Position numbers and translations under genes: made by a program. From Buxus sempervirens (Eukaryota; Streptophyta; Magnoliopsida; Buxales; Buxaceae): 64,000 bases of DNA. The first letter of the stretch is position 1. Each line of letters begins with the position of its first letter. Location: NCBI GenBank assembly GCA_947561395.2, contig OX387194.1:27414036-27478035 (forward strand), written 5' to 3'. The notes below the pieces were generated by a model. That model did not search any database, was not told the origin of the DNA, and saw nothing but the letters and a program-made list of their open reading frames with translations. Shown here in pieces: positions 36,058-47,759 of this stretch.

Positions 36058-36540
36058 GGGGAAATTTGCAGGAACACCCCTTGGGTTTCTGACAAATACA
36101 GTCAGACCTCCTAAGGTTTGAAAACGATCACTAACACCCCCTCAAGTTCACACATTACTCACATAGACTCCCTGACGTCAATTCCCTGTTAACGCCGTGC
36201 GCTGTGACATTAGCAACTTTGCAAGACAAAAATGCCCTTTGTCGCCCTAAGCCCCTTCTTCCTCTTCTAACTTCTTCTTCCTCTTCTAACTTCAAACAAA
36301 GCATGCGAGAACCCTACCTTCGCCTCCATTACCTGTAAACCCTATTCTTGCGTCACCTCACTTGCTATTCGATTTGGGGACGAACAGTGGCTGGTTTCGC
36401 AAGCCCTATTCTTGCGTCGCCTCACTTGTTCTTCTTACTGTGGTTAGCTGTGGAGTGCGCAAGTACATAAGGTAAGGTTTCAATCTTTTCTTCTCCTCCC
36501 CTTTTCCTGTTAATGGCGATGATTTGACCACGCTTTTTTT

Positions 36541-36652
36541 TTTCATTATGACGTTGAAAGGAGTAGCATCACCGTTTCTGTCTTTTTATTCTTTTGTTTT
36601 CATTATGACGTTGAAAGGAGTAGCATCACCGTTTCTGTCTTTTTATTCTTTT
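36541..36652 (+). repeat. 56-bp tandem duplication in the left MULE arm
   Basis: TTTTCATTATGACGTTGAAA and the following 36 bp occur twice in a row here but once in the right arm (near 45540-45590), so this duplication happened after the two arms separated. Confidence 0.9.
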
Positions 36653-37084
36653 GGGGCTTCATATTCATGGGACCCATGCTATAAATGTCGTGTGGAAATT
36701 TGCTGTTTGAAAATCTTGGAAAAGGTTGCTTTGACTATGCAAATTCTTTATGCCTTTTACTATGCAATGGCACTTGCTGATTGCTGCTGTAGCCTGCAAT
36801 GTAACAATAACTAGTAACCTTTACAATTTGCTATTGTTGCTTTTCCATGGAGACTTGCAGGCATCTGATAACTTCTGTTCCAGCATGTTACCGGGCCATG
36901 ATTTGGATCGAAACAGAAATTTGAGTCAATCTTATCAGGATGAAGCTATATGTTGTCAATCAACTTGAATTGAAGCCTGATTTGAACTAGGGGATCCAAG
37001 CATATACCAGACTGCTAACAAGTTCAGATTTAGGAGGCAGTTCTGCCATTAAAAAAAAAATAGGTGCTTCCTTGAGCAAGTTTT

Positions 37085-39859
37085 TGTAAAACCCTGATAT
37101 TTTCTAAGGAGTTTTTTTTTATTTATTATTTATGTGGGCAAATAAGCTTAAGTAGATGCGGGTATACGTAGGGATTTCGGTGGACGAGCGTACACGGAAT
37201 CAATGATTTTCAAAGGTTGTCGAACGGCAATACGTATGGAAGATATATATACTAAAGGGGAAATTAGGTTTTGAGTAGAAAAAAAAAATAAACAATATAA
37301 AATAGTAGATAAAATAAAATATATGCAAAAGTATGAACACAAGGATTTATGGACAGGTTTAATCAAAATTTATTTATTGCTAGAGATTTGTGGTCATTAG
37401 TTGTCAAAGAGAATGAGGTGGAATATTAATACGTAAATAATTATCGAACTTAAAAATATGGTAGTAAATAGGAATTAGCAAATAAGTAAATCCGGGAAAG
37501 CCCAAGTTGAATGAGGGGTAGAAAGGGGATTCCGAGGGTTAATTAAACATCGAGGGTGAATTAGGTTAAACCCTTGCGATGTCTATAAATAGGTAACTAA
37601 TATAAAATTTTTTGGAGATTGGGGAAAGGTTGCTGCTCTGAAATTAGGGCGGCGGCCGAGCAGCTTGGGTCGCGAGAGAACTCCTTCAAGATGGCTAGAA
37701 GCTTGAAGAAGATCTTCAATACCAGTGAGTAGCATTGATTTACAACTGAGGTTTAAGTTTATTCGTGAATGTATTTCGATTGCTTGGTTGTACTCTGAGT
37801 TTTCTGGAATAGCATGAGTCCGAGCATGAGAGTGAATTTCAACTTGAAATGAAATGTGTTTAGATTAAATCCAAAACTAATTGGGAAGTATTCTGGGGAT
37901 ATTAGGAGTCTATTGGAACAATTACAGACCGAAAAAGATCGGCCAGAGATGGAGATCTGGAAATAACAGAGAGTCGAAAATCCCAGTGAGTATCTGCCGA
38001 CTTGGCGCTCACTTCGAAGTAGGCGCCCTTTAAAAATGTACCATCCGCCGAGCTGGCGCCCACTTGGCGCTCGCTCGCGCTCACTTAAAAAGATACGCGA
38101 ATCTCGCGCGAAGTTCACGCTCATTTCCCGCCCACTTCACGCCCACTTCGCGCTCACTTGATATCGAGTGAGCGCATAGTCAAATTTTAACCTAAATTCT
38201 ATCCGCTCACTCGGCGCTCACCTGGCGCTCACTTCAGGAGGTGAGCGCATAGTCCAATACACTTACCGAATTGGAATTTTGACTAAACCAAGGGGTTTTT
38301 GATGACTTGAGGGTTAAACCACTTAACTATTCACTTGTTTGGGGACTTTGGAACCTACTTTGCCTATGCAATTATTAGAGGAAATTTTAGTGAAATTCTT
38401 AAAAGCTTCCAAGGTTGAGTTTAGGTTATTTGTAAGTGTTGTGCCGGATACCAAAACACTAGGAGTTCCTAGTTAGTTTCCCTCTGTTTTATACACTGTT
38501 TTGATTGAGAAATTATTAAATTGTGGTTTCACTTGTTTGGATAATTCTGAATGTATTGTAAAGATTTTCTTGGTATGAATAATTGAGTTTTATTTCCAAA
38601 TGGCATGTGTTACGGAAATGAGAAAATACTGAAAGTACTTGAGGTACTGCTTGGTCCAAAGGGACAAGTGATGAACTGTGATGAGTTATACATGATGTGG
38701 AATGAATGGTTTTATTTTGATGTTGGAATTGAGATTATACGATGATTTACTGTTTTGGTTTAGCTTGTCCTGGATCCAGAGTCTAAGCTTAGTAATGTGA
38801 TGTTATTGCTTCGTTGGTGTAATTGCATGGCCTTGAGTGTTGCCACTGCCGGTGTAGAGCAGCCAGAAATCCTGAGTAGGCCTGGTTGTCAATGCAGAAA
38901 CCCGGGGAGTAGGCCTGCATTGGATGACGAAACCCTGAGTAGGCCGTCATTTCAGAGTGTCCGAAACCCTGAGTAGGCCGGAATTGTGTACATGGAGGGG
39001 TGGATGTCGCCTTGGCATGTCAATTAACCAATGTAAACAACTATATAACATTGACCAATGTTGGTATTTGATTTTGTTTGGCATGATATGTTTTATTCGC
39101 TGGTTTGTTGGTATTTATGGTTCATGGAATATTGTTTACCGATTATTGGGTATTGTACCTCCCGCCGGTGTAAAGCAGCCAGAAACCCTGACTAGGCCTG
39201 GTTGTCAATGCAGAAACCCGGGGAGTAGGCCTGTATTGGATGACGCAGTCATTTCAATATCCGAAACCCTGAGTAGGCCGGATATACATTTGGAAGCGTG
39301 GGCATGGTTATGACAAGGCTTTGTGTTATATGACATTGGTATATCTGGAATTATATCTTGAGATATGAAGTTATGGTTATTCGCTATGTTGTTGTCAGTT
39401 AATCATTATTTTATCGAATTCTTCGGGATTGGAAACGGATTGTTATTGTTTGATTTACTTAAAGGTTTTTCGCACTGATATGAATTGGACTATTGAAGTT
39501 TAGTCGGATTATTCGGAATATGCGTATTATCATCTTTGTACATGGTTATAATTGTGGCATGTTTTAGAACTGAAATAAATGTATTTGTGCATGCATGTGC
39601 TGCTCACTGGGATATTCGTATCTCACCCCGTTGCTTTCGTTTTGTTTTCAGATACTATTGGAGAGCTCGATACTTGCGGGTAGTTACTTGGACATGTGAG
39701 TTTTATTTTAGTTTGGGAATATTTTAGCGTACTCTGTTATATAGCTATTGTTGTATTCATGTTTTTCCTTCACTCTGATATTGCGATCCTATGTTTTAAA
39801 TTAACCTCCGGGGATGAGTTACGGTGTTTTTTTTCGTGACTCAGATCTGGGGCGTTACA
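37085..39859 (+). mobile_element. Solo LTR (Ty3/gypsy) in the left MULE arm
   Basis: The ends are TGTAAAACCC (37085) and GGGGCGTTACA (39859), with perfect 5-bp duplications GTTTT at 37080-37084 and 39860-39864. The empty site is preserved in the right MULE arm (GAGCAAGTTTTGATTGG read on the minus strand near 45095-45111), proving the insertion limits. Length 2.78 kb. Contains the Tekay-like signature GATATTCGTATCTCACC...TTTTCAG (39610-39651), the GCGCTCACTT block shared with the Tat-like LTR, and AACCCTGAGTAGGCC repeats. Looks whole as a solo LTR. Confidence 0.95.
38840..39290 (+). repeat. AAACCCTGAGTAGGCC repeat clusters within the LTR
   Basis: Two clusters about 310 bp apart (38850-38980 and 39165-39285) each carry CAGCCAGAAA[TC]CCTGA, GTCAATGCAGAAACCCGGGG and several GAAACCCTGAGTAGGCCG units. 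The spacing suggests duplication of a larger LTR unit. Confidence 0.85.
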
Positions 39860-40148
39860 GTTTTGATTGGTGGCGTGTCTTTTGTAGGTTGTATTAGATA
39901 GTTAATCTTTTGCTAATGCCATTTTTAAAGTAAACTAATTGAGGTCCTTGTTTTATTATTATTAGGAATTAGGATTACTGACAACATAAAAGAATCATAA
40001 AACAGAAGCTCTCGCTTGGTAACAAGCGAGAGCTTGTTACCTTCTTTCCATTATAATTCATGAAGCCTGTGAAGTAGTTGTTCTAGACAAGATGATTTTG
40101 TTTAAATTTTTATACATTTTTTCAGGCGAAATCCATATTGAACCAATG

Positions 40149-40757
40149 TTTACACTAGTGATACACTATTCTAGTGGGGTTGAGCATGTTGATTATGTTG
40201 TTGAAGATAGATATTCCTATCTTGACTTAGAAGAAAATGCAGCATTAGTTACTAGGGTTCAAACAAGTAATGTTTTTATCATTAAATACAAGCTACCTGG
40301 AACCAAAGAATTTGTTATCGTTGATTGTGATGAAGCATTAATGCAAATGTTTGAGATACACCAAGGTGTATCTTAAATACATTTGGTGTTGTTTGAAGAA
40401 ACCGTATTTCCAGTGTCGCAATTGACACAAGAGAAAACATCAACATCACATGGGTCATTTGGTGCACATGATGAACCTGTGATGGAAGATGAAGCCACGA
40501 TCAATGATAACGAAGAATGGAATATGGATGAAGATGAAAGTGATGCTTTACATGAGGAAGAAAATACAGACCGAACAGATGATGAAAATGAAAGTGATGC
40601 TTTACATGAGGAGCGTGATGGCCATGAATTATCTGGTTGTGAGTCTGATCCTGAATATCGTAGTTTATGTGAATCTGATGATAATTATGGTCCGTGTCAG
40701 GATGTGGGCTTAGAATTTGACATGGAACATGGCTTGGAAAGACCGAAACTTAAGTAA
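40149..40757 (+). pseudogene. MULE transposase N-terminus, left-arm copy
   Basis: Begins MFTLVIHYSSGVEHVDYV just after an intron-like acceptor (TTTTTTCAG at 40117-40125), continues through an acidic region with two DENESDALHEE-type repeats and ends GLEFDMEHGLERPKLK at 40757. A stop codon splits it after EIHQGVS (40374-40376). Same protein as the right-arm copy. It ends abruptly at the 5' side of the Tat-like LTR region, before the zinc-binding and DDE domains. Confidence 0.8.
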
Positions 40758-41551
40758 CATTTGATTAAAATAAGATTCCAACTGTCAGCACCCCAATTTT
40801 TGCACTATAAAATTGCCTAAGAAGCATATCTTAAACCGGCATATATGTGGGCACGTAAATCGAGGTTTTTTTGTAATGGACCCGTATTTTTGAAATAACA
40901 AGCCCATAATAAAGAGAATTCTGAGCCGATTCCGATGCACCAAACCGTGCTCAAATCGGATCTCAAATGGCTAAGTTATGAATAAAAGAAATAAAGGGTA
41001 GTTTGGGGATTTTTACAAAACCGAAATTGGATGCCACATGGCAGCCACGTGTACGCCATGATGGCTGCCATGTAACCAATGATAAATTAAAATTTTGTGA
41101 GGTTGTTTTAGTAAATAAGTAAGTTTCCTAATGGGGTTTCTTATGCAAATAAATAACAAAGTTAATAAAAGTTTAAGATTAAAAAAATAATAATAATAAA
41201 AATAAACAAAGAGAAATGAGTTGAACGAATTGGTCCAACTCATATTCTCTTGAGATATTGAGACAACGCTTAAAAAAAATATATAAGCCTAATAAAAATG
41301 TGGGACAAAAGAGACTTTGACCAAACCTAATTGAATGAGGGTGTTTAAGAGAGAAAGAGGAAGAGTTAACGGTTTAAGAAAGGAAGAAGAAGGGTTAGTT
41401 GTTTAAGAGAAGAAGAGGAAGGGTTAATTGTTTAAGAGAGGAAGAGGAGAAGTTAAGGAAATGAGACGTTTAGGAGATGAAGAGGAAAGGTTAGGGGTTA
41501 AGAAGTTGAAGGGGTGGGAATCTTCTATAAAAAGGCTTGAAGTTGGAAGTA

Positions 41552-41578
41552 GGGGGGGGGGGGGGGGGGGGGGGGGGG
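41552..41578 (+). repeat. Uninterrupted run of 27 G
   Basis: Homopolymer within the Tat-like LTR, just downstream of a TATA-like box. The poly-glycine or poly-proline frames across it are artefacts. Confidence 0.95.
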
Positions 41579-41999
41579 AGATCTAAAGAAGAGAGCTCTT
41601 TAAAAAAGAGAGCAAATAAGGGAAGAGAAAAAAGAGGAGGAAGAAGGTTGTGCAAGAGGAAAGAGGGAACATCTGGAGTTGAGCTCACTAGCTTCCGGGA
41701 AATCAATCCTATACCCGGTTTTTTTTTCTCTATTTTTGTTTGTTTATTTTTAATCAAGTTTTTTTAAATGTTGTTGAATTTTCAAATGAAAGTATGGTAA
41801 TACAAAGCATGTCACTGTATGGCCATGGCTGAGTGTGTTTTTTTTAGTGTTGTTACATTGTCAAAAAAAAAGAAAAAAAAATGATATGCCACTGTTATGC
41901 TAATCCAGGAAATTCTGGTTTGGAACATAGTTTAAATGATAAATACATGTCACTACTATAGCCAAACTTGTATTATTTTTATTTTTTATTTTTTTTGAT

Positions 42000-42215
42000 T
42001 TGTCAATAAAAAAATATATGACCGAACCCAAAGAGAAATAAAGAAAAGAATGCTTATTGTTCATGTCCATGTTCATTTGTCAAAAAATATATATATATAT
42101 GATCGAACCCAAAGAGAAATAAGGAAAAGAAAGCTTATTGTTCATGTTCATGTCCATTTGTCAATAAAAAATATATGATCAAACCCAAAGAGAAATAAGG
42201 AAAAGAATGCTTACT
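42000..42215 (+). repeat. About 80-bp tandem repeat, three copies
   Basis: Units contain GAACCCAAAGAGAAATAAGG, AAAAGAATGCTTATTGTTC and CATTTGTCAA; starts near 42001, 42078 and 42160. Part of the Tat-like LTR. Confidence 0.85.
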
Positions 42216-43569
42216 TTTTACTGGTACAAGTGAAGAAATTCCTCATTTTTTTTTCTGCAATGACATGAATCATTCCTTATTGTTCATATCCATTTGCTAT
42301 AACCAACAGCCGCTGGTGGCTGTTGGACAATCACCAACAGCTGTTCTCAAAGTTTTTTTTTCTTTTTGTTTGAGAGTTGAAAAGAAATGGAGAAAGGTTA
42401 GAGGGAAATAAAAGAGAAGGATTGGAAGATGGGAAAGTCAAGAGAAGAAAAAAAAATTTCGGTTGAGTGATTGTCTTTGGGGGTTGAGTTTTGAGAATTA
42501 GATAAACATTGTGCCTAATGCTATTGTGTAAAGTTAAAGGATTTAAAAAAAGAATTCATTGTATTTTATGTTTTAGTCCTTCCTTAAATCTTTCTTTTTT
42601 AAGAACCCATAGTTTTCATTTATTATTTCTTCTTTCATGTTATTTCTTTAATCCTTTTCTAAATTTCTTAATTATCTTTAGATAATATGCTTAATTAACA
42701 CACTAAATTATACTAACCAGATTTTATTCTTTTCTTAAGTCTTTAGATAATATGCTTAATTAATCTACTAAACTATACTAACCAGATTTTTTTTATGCTT
42801 TTCTTAATTCAGGCTTAACTAACATATTTAATTTTTTTTTTAATTTCTTAATCATAGGCTTAAACATTTGCAACTCTTATTAATTTCTTATAACACTTCT
42901 TCTCTTATCCAAATCCTTAGAAATAAGAATAAAAAAAAATGGAAAAATAAAGTGTAATCTTCAATGGTTAAATATGATTGAATTTTTTTTTTACACATGC
43001 TTTGTGCAAATAAATTGTCATAAAAAAAATAAGAAAACAATAAAAAATGATTGGGATAATGGAGCATGTTAATTCCTCTAATCTCTTGTATATATGAGAA
43101 AGATAAAAAAATAATAATAATAATAAAAATAAAAAGAAAAATAAATAAATAAAGTAACCAATTACATTGCTCCATGATAAAATGTTTGATTTAGATTTCT
43201 TTATTTTGGATTTTTTTATATATGTATTATACATGATGTAATATAGTAACCGTCATTCCTCCAATATTTGTATACATGTGATCATAAAATGAATAAATAA
43301 AAAAATATATAAAAGATAAAAGATAAAAAAAAAAATTTTAAATAATAATAAATCAACCCAAATACAATCCAACTGATTTAAGGGAACCCATTTCGGTGGG
43401 GCAACCCAGGGTGTTCAAGGACTTCCTTGGGTTGTAATCGGGTCACTTATCCGGAATCACTGGTTCAGACCAAAAGTCAACAAGGTGTCTACCTGCACCA
43501 TTTCAGGTAGTAGCGACTCCATAAAAGATTGTAACTCGCTTCTTCCACGCGCCCGAGGTGCGCACACCA

Positions 43570-43610
43570 ACCTTAAGTAACATTCGATTAAAATGTTACC
43601 TAAGGTTGGC
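43570..43610. repeat. Near-perfect palindrome AACCTTAAGTAACATT / AATGTTACCTAAGGTT
   Basis: Two 16-bp arms with one mismatch around a 7-bp spacer (CGATTAA). It sits at the junction between the Tat-like LTR stub and the right MULE arm; a single arm also occurs on the other side of the LTR (40749-40763). Could be the terminus of a small foldback element or a repair scar. Confidence 0.8.
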
Positions 43611-43789
43611 ACCTTATTTTAGGGTATCTTTCATCCTTGAAACTTCATTAAAAGGAAGTTGCTTGTGCCGTTAGGTAATTTTATTATTATTAATTTCATT
43701 TGGGTAACTTTCGAACAGATGGGCATTTGTGTAATTTTAGTTTGAGAAGCACAAAAGGCCTACAGATAAGACATTACAGGTTTCTCTTA

Positions 43790-44300
43790 GATTGGTAGAT
43801 CAAATCATTTCTCCATAACTCTGAAGCAATCCATAGGACTCCAATGATTCCCTTCCACCTCATCAATTGCCTTTCTTCTGGCCTCCTTAACTGAACATCA
43901 CTAGTCTCGATACCAAACTGAGACTGAATTGTCTCCCTAATTGATGAATCTGTAACTTTGGATTTGCACGTACTTGAGATACAATCTTCTTTGATATCCA
44001 CTGAGATGTGGCTTGGCTATTCCTATGTACCCGCGTACAAGTATGCACAGGCTGCAGTGTCTTTATCATATATGTGACTTCATCTAGTCTAAGAGATGCA
44101 TGTAGTATCCAACTACAACCTTCCGCAGCACACATCACAGTTATCCGTGTTCTCTCATTCTTGATTCTCTTGATATCAAACCCTTCACTAATTGTAAATT
44201 CTTTCAAGGCATCTCTAAAATCATGTATATTAGGGAACACCATACCCTTCTCAAGTTTCGGTCTCTCCAAGCTATGTTCCATGTCAAATTCTAAGCCCAT
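43790..44300 (-). pseudogene. MULE transposase, DNA-binding region, right-arm copy
   Basis: Minus-strand frame with GLEFDMEHSLERPKLEKGMV then FPNIHDFRDALKEFTISEGF, RITVMCAAEGCSWILHASL and HTCTRVHRNSQATSQWI, the plant MuDR-type DNA-binding domain with its C-x4-C zinc-ligand spacing. The frame shifts near 43900 into IQSQFGIETSDVQLRRPEER and stops before the DDE domain. Separated from the upstream piece by a TAG at about 44304-44306. Confidence 0.85.
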
Positions 44301-44303
44301 ATC

Positions 44304-44903
44304 CTAACACGGACCATAATCATCATCAGATTCACATAAACTACGATATTCAGGATCAGACTCACAACCAGATAATTCATGGCCATCACGCTTCTCATGT
44401 AAAGCATCACTTTCATTTTCATCATCTGTTCCGTCTGTATTTTCTTTCTCATGTAAAGCATCACTTTCATCTTCATCCATATTCCATTCTTCGTCATCAC
44501 TGATCGTAGCTTCATCTTCCATTACAGGTTCATCATGTGCACCAAATGACCCATGTGATGTTGATATTTTCTCTTGTGTCAATTGTGACACTGGAAATAC
44601 GATTTCTTCAAACAACACCAAATGTATTTGAGATACACCTTGGTGTATCTCAAACATTTGCATTAATGCTTCATCACAATCAACGATAACAAATTCTTTG
44701 GTTCCATGTAGCTTATATTTAATGATAAAAGCATTACCTGCTTGAACCCTAGTAACTGATGCTGCATCTTCTGCTAAGTCAAAATAGGAATATCTATCTT
44801 CATCAACATAATCAACATGCTCAACCCCACCAGAATAGTGTACCACTAGTGTAAACATTGGTTCAATATGGATTTCGCCTGAAAAAATGTATAAAAATTT
44901 AAA
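44304..44903 (-). pseudogene. MULE transposase N-terminus, right-arm copy
   Basis: Starts near MFTLVVHYSGGVEHVDYVDE (the ATG after the intron-like acceptor); the open frame reaches 21 codons further upstream, but that part looks intronic. Encodes a PB1-like N-terminal domain and an acidic linker with duplicated DEDESDALHEKEN units, ending CESDDDYGPC then TAG. This copy is better preserved than the left-arm one, where a stop interrupts the same region. Confidence 0.82.
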
Positions 44904-46056
44904 CAAAATCATCTTGTCCAAAACAACTTCTTCACAGGCTTCATGAATTATAATGGAAAGAGTTTTATGATTCTTTTATGTTGTCAGTAATCCTAACTCC
45001 TAATAATAATAAAACAAGGACCTCAATTAGTTTACTTTAAAAATGGCATCAACAAAAGATTAACTATCTAATACAACCTACAAAAGACACGCCACCAATC
45101 AAAACTTGCTCAAGGAAGCACCTATTTTTTTTTTAATGGCAGAACTGCCTCCTAAATCTGAACTTGTTAGCAATCTGGTATATGCTTGGATCCCCTAGTT
45201 CAAACCAGGCTTCAATTCAAGTTGATTGACAACATATAGCTTCATCCTGATAAGATTAACTCAAATTTCTGTTTCGATCCAAATCATGGCCCGGTAACAT
45301 GCTGGAACAAAAGTTATCAGATGCCTGCAAGTCTCCATGGAAAAGCAACAATAGCAAATTGTAAAGGGTACTAGTTATTGTTACATTGCAGGCTACAACA
45401 GCAATCAGCAAGTGCCATTGCATAGTAAAAGGCATAAAGAATTTGCCTAGTCAAAGCAACCTTTTCCAAGCTTTTCAAACAGCAAATTTCCACACGACAT
45501 TTATAGCATGGGTCCCATGAATATGAAGCCCCAAAAGAATAAAAAGACAGAAACGGTGATGCTACTCCTTTCAACGTCATAATGAAAAAAAAAAAGCATG
45601 GTCAAATCATCGGCATTAACTAGAAAAGGGGAGGAGAAGAAAAGATTGAAACCTTACCTTACATACTTGCGCACTCCACAGCTAACCACAGTAAGAAGAG
45701 CAAGTGAGGCGACGCAAGAATAGGGCTTGCGAAACCAGCCACTATTCGTCCCCAAATCGAATGGAAAGTGAGGCAACGCAATAATAGGGTTTACAGGTAA
45801 TGGAGGCGAAGGTAAGGTTCTCGCACTTCGCTTTGTTTGAAGTTAGAAGAGGAAGAAGGGGCTTAGGGCGACAAAGGGCATTTTCGTCTTGCAAAGTTGC
45901 TAATGTCACGGCGCACGGCGTTAACAGGGAATTGACGTCAGGGGGTCTATGTGAGTAATGCGCAAACTTAAGGAGGTGTTAGTGATCGTTTTCAAACCTC
46001 AGGGGGTCTGACTGTATTTGTCAAAAACCCCAGGGGGTGTTCCTGCGAATTTCCCC

Positions 46057-46240
46057 TTATTATTTTATCCTAAGCCCTTCTTTCATAAAATTTGTAGTAT
46101 ATTAATATAATAAAATATTATATTCTTCCAAGAATAAAAGAAGGCTTATGCCCCTCTTTTATAATATATGTAAATATATTAATATAATAAAATAATATAC
46201 ACATATATGCAAAAAATATTTTGGATTGAAAATTTTTTTT

Positions 46241-46299
<59 letters not shown>

Positions 46300-47750
46300 G
46301 CATGTCTGTGCATGCATACACGTGTATTTAAATATTTTTTTGAATTGCAAAAATTGTAAAAATGTTATTATTATGATATATACATATATTTAGATGTAAA
46401 AAAAAATAACATAAAATACTAATATTATGGTGACAGTATTATATTCATAATAATATTATTACAAATATAAAATAATAGTATTTTATAAAAATATGTGTAT
46501 ATATATTATGAATATATCTTTATAGTTGTTATCAATAATAATATATCATTATTATTACTTTAATAATAACTTTTTTAATTTTTATATGTTTATAAAATTA
46601 ATTAAATTTTTTTAATTTTCAGGCTTAAAGGCACCAAAAATACGGTAGCACAAGCAACATGCCAGCAAAATTTTGGCAAAATGGCACACCAGGCCCTCAC
46701 CGAAACTAGCATGACAAACCTTGGTTGGAACTTGGAACATAAACACAAAAGCCAGATGTGGCATTGCTAGCTCAAGGAAACCAGTGCTACCTTAACACCT
46801 TTTTATGCTCTAATTCTTCCACAATTGTTTCTTGGAATCTATAACTTTTAGACAAGATTTGAGACCTCTGATATGACAGAATTGTTGTCCTTACATGTGA
46901 CCCTTAAAGATGCTGTTTTAGATCCTACTTTTGATTGCATGTAAGCATTCTTCAAAATTCAAATTAGCCCCACTTTAACGAAATCCTGATAAATAAAGAT
47001 ATGGTGATCAGATATATCCAACACTCAAAACATACCGATATCCAGCATCTAAAGCACATAATACAAGCATTTAAATGTCCTAAAATTTAAAATTCAACTA
47101 ATCTTTTTGGTGGTCCCAACATCAAATATATGATAAGTGCTAACATAATCATATTCAACTTAGATTCTAGTAATTGTGTTCAATTTTGTTTAAAAAGAGT
47201 AGGCAGATATCCCTTTTTTCATCAGCAAAAGAGTTTCCTTTTTGGGGGGTGATAACTGACAAGTAATAAGTGTTTTACAGGTACGCAAAAGGAAGAATTC
47301 AGAGAGACAAACTACATAAAAAATAAATAGTTCAACCTAATAACAGGGAAAGTATGCAAAAAAAAACTACTGTCAGTCCTATGAATATCTAAGACCAGTC
47401 TTCGCCAAGGTACCCCTATGTTTACATAGCCCATAAAAGTTCTCAACCTAGTGAAAAATCAGAAAGTGAGACATTTAAATACTAAAATATAGACATCCAA
47501 CAAATAAACGAGACAAACACCATGGAAATAATCCACACTTGGATTTTCCTCCCCATCCAAGGTCCTTCTATCTCTGCCTTTCAGATATGCAGCAAGTAGC
47601 CAAAGGGCACATATTCAGCATGAAATATCTTATGTCATGGTCATTACTCCAATACCAGCAGCACAAAATGTCAACCAAACTTCCCAAGCATGATCCTTCA
47701 AAGCCCACATTTGTTAATAAAGTCCAGAGAAGCTTTGGTGAAGTGAATAC
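46057..47750. other. AT-rich intron/intergenic stretch with a long (AT)n
   Basis: Contains GAAGGCTTATGCCC (near 46139), which repeats the left flank of the MULE; a long (AT)n at 46244-46297; and a short segment (46655-46735, TTTTGGCAAAATGGCACACC) resembling one at 63060-63115. No exon of PRMT5 was recognised. Confidence 0.5.
46244..46297. repeat. (AT)n microsatellite
   Basis: About 27 AT units without interruption. The long tyrosine/isoleucine frame across it is an artefact. Confidence 0.95.
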
Positions 47751-47759
47751 ACAAGTGCA

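Larger units (their letters stand above)
40783..43505 (+). mobile_element. Tat/Ogre-like Ty3/gypsy LTR between the MULE arms
   Basis: Starts TGTCAGCACCCC (40783) and ends CACCATTTCA (43505), directly before TAGCGACTCC (43511-43520), a tRNA-Arg-type primer-binding site. About 60 bp of internal sequence follow and then MULE-like flank. A promoter-like TATAAAAAGG (41525) is followed about 25 bp later by a run of 27 G. Internal tandem repeats of about 80 bp lie at 42000-42215 and 42600-42800. The flanks share the words CTTAAGTAACATT[TC]GATTAAAAT (40749-40771 and 43572-43594). No gag or pol. Confidence 0.7.
36058..46056. mobile_element. Mutator-like element (MULE) in inverted-repeat configuration
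   Basis: Both outer ends read GGGGAAATT[TC]GCAGGAACACCCC inward (36058 rightward, 46056 leftward). The left arm (36058-37084 plus 39865-40751) and the right arm (46056 down to about 44281) are near-identical inverted copies of the same MULE 5' portion: about 900 bp of terminal and leader sequence, then the N-terminal transposase region. The left arm is interrupted by a solo LTR, and the space between the arms by a Tat-like LTR. The right arm runs further into the transposase (to about 43790). No DDE catalytic domain is present, and matching 9-11 bp flanking duplications were not found, so the structure probably arose by inverted duplication and not by a simple insertion. Confidence 0.85.

Noticed and set aside
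41491-41767. Poly-proline / poly-glycine open frames
   Set aside because: Produced by the 27-G homopolymer inside an LTR.
46159-46350. Tyrosine/isoleucine repeat frame
   Set aside because: Translation of an (AT)n microsatellite.
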